The notes under the pieces: generated by a model
Database searches by the model: none
What the model was told of the DNA's origin: nothing
The model's input: only the letters and a program-made list of their open reading frames with translations
Source of the DNA: JdFR-22 sp046537735
GTDB lineage: Archaea > Halobacteriota > Archaeoglobi > Archaeoglobales > Archaeoglobaceae
Assembly (NCBI GenBank): GCA_046537735.1
Contig: JBKHKH010000118.1
Coordinates: 1 to 5,922, forward strand
Reading direction: 5' to 3'
Length of the DNA: 5,922 bases
Program-made: the position numbers and the translations under genes
Shown: positions 5,551 through 5,922 of the stretch, piece after piece
How the letters are laid out: the number at the start of each line of letters is the position of its first letter
How positions within the stretch are numbered: the stretch's first letter is position 1

Positions 5551-5922
5551 GCTCTCAACAACCTGTCAATAGCTTCAGCAGCTTTTCTGCCCGCTCCCAT
5601 AGCAGAGATAACCGTTGCCGCTCCAGTGGTCACATCACCGCCAGCATAAACCCCCTCCCTAGAGGTCTTCCCCTCCTGATTAACAATAATAGTGCCCTTC
5701 CTCTCATTAACCTCCAAGCCAGGAGTAGTCTGCATAACCACCGGATGAGGCCTCTGACCAATGGCTATGACCACCTGATCAACATCCATGAAGTAGTTAC
5801 TACCCTCAATCGGCTCCGGCCTCCTCCTCCCCGAAGAATCAGGCTCACCCAACTCCATCTTAACCAGCTCCATCTGCTCAACCCTATCATCACCAATGAA
5901 CCTCACAGGATTATTGAGATTA
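5547..5922 (-). CDS. GltD/NfnL-like FAD-NAD(P)H oxidoreductase, C-terminal 125 residues, 5' end outside window
   Basis: The frame is open to the right edge of the window, so the N-terminal part is missing; the GTG at 5906 is internal, since NLNNPVRFIGDD continues the family pattern upstream. Visible motifs are KMELGEPDSSGRRRP and PIEGSNY, typical of GltD and NfnL, VVIAIGQRPHP closing the NAD(P)H-binding domain, and the FAD-binding EGVYAGGDVTTGAATVISAMGAGRKAAEAI. Such proteins pass electrons between NAD(P)H, FAD and iron-sulfur clusters. Here the matching N-terminal iron-sulfur domain is found fused to PorD in the next gene, which overlaps by 4 bp (ATGA). Whether this flavoprotein also keeps its own iron-sulfur domain, or is fused to something else such as PorG, cannot be seen. 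Family membership is firm; the role as an OFOR partner is inferred from operon position. Confidence 0.88.
   Translation of the reverse strand, partial: NLNNPVRFIGDDRVEQMELVKMELGEPDSSGRRRPEPIEGSNYFMDVDQVVIAIGQRPHPVVMQTTPGLEVNERKGTIIVNQEGKTSREGVYAGGDVTTGAATVISAMGAGRKAAEAIDRLLRA

Overview
The window looks like a euryarchaeal (or closely related archaeal) chromosome segment. The evidence is a tetraether-lipid-synthase-type radical SAM C-terminus, an archaeal-type NMN adenylyltransferase, a TATA-like element placed for leaderless transcription, Shine-Dalgarno motifs of the GGAGGTGAT type, and a multi-subunit 2-oxoacid:ferredoxin oxidoreductase (OFOR). The species cannot be named from this sequence. 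Genes are packed tightly and there is no sign of mobile DNA, CRISPR or stable RNA genes.

Layout. Bases 1-1387 (+ strand) hold three close or overlapping genes: the C-terminal part of a Tes-type radical SAM protein, nadM (NMN adenylyltransferase), and ogt (O6-alkylguanine-DNA alkyltransferase). The end of ogt carries an imperfect 26-bp tandem duplication that appears to have shifted its reading frame and shortened its tail. Bases 1413-2862 (- strand) converge on this group. They encode a two-gene overlapping unit: a DUF89/ARMT1-type damage-control phosphatase, then a cysteine-rich PF04071-like protein that seems to start at TTG. A TATA-like element just upstream of the phosphatase predicts a leaderless mRNA. 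Bases 2863-3042 are the only sizeable gene-free stretch (180 bp).

Bases 3043-5922 (- strand) are a translationally coupled four-gene block, read from the right edge leftwards: the C-terminal part of a GltD/NfnL-like FAD-NAD(P)H oxidoreductase, a 157-residue fusion of the GltD/NfnL N-terminal iron-sulfur domain to a PorD-type 2[4Fe-4S] ferredoxin, PorA and PorB. The flavoprotein's iron-sulfur domain is thus found joined to the delta subunit of the OFOR.

This block is the most interesting part. The order suggests an enzyme in which electrons pass from a thiamine-bound 2-oxoacid through PorB, the PorD part and the GltD-type clusters to FAD and NAD(P), or in reverse. In addition, PorA and PorB both differ from the usual family residues at positions that contact pyruvate in characterised pyruvate:ferredoxin oxidoreductases (Thr of PITP is Ile; Asn of YMNTG is Gly). 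The substrate may therefore not be pyruvate. This is a hypothesis from motifs remembered and read by eye, not from an alignment.
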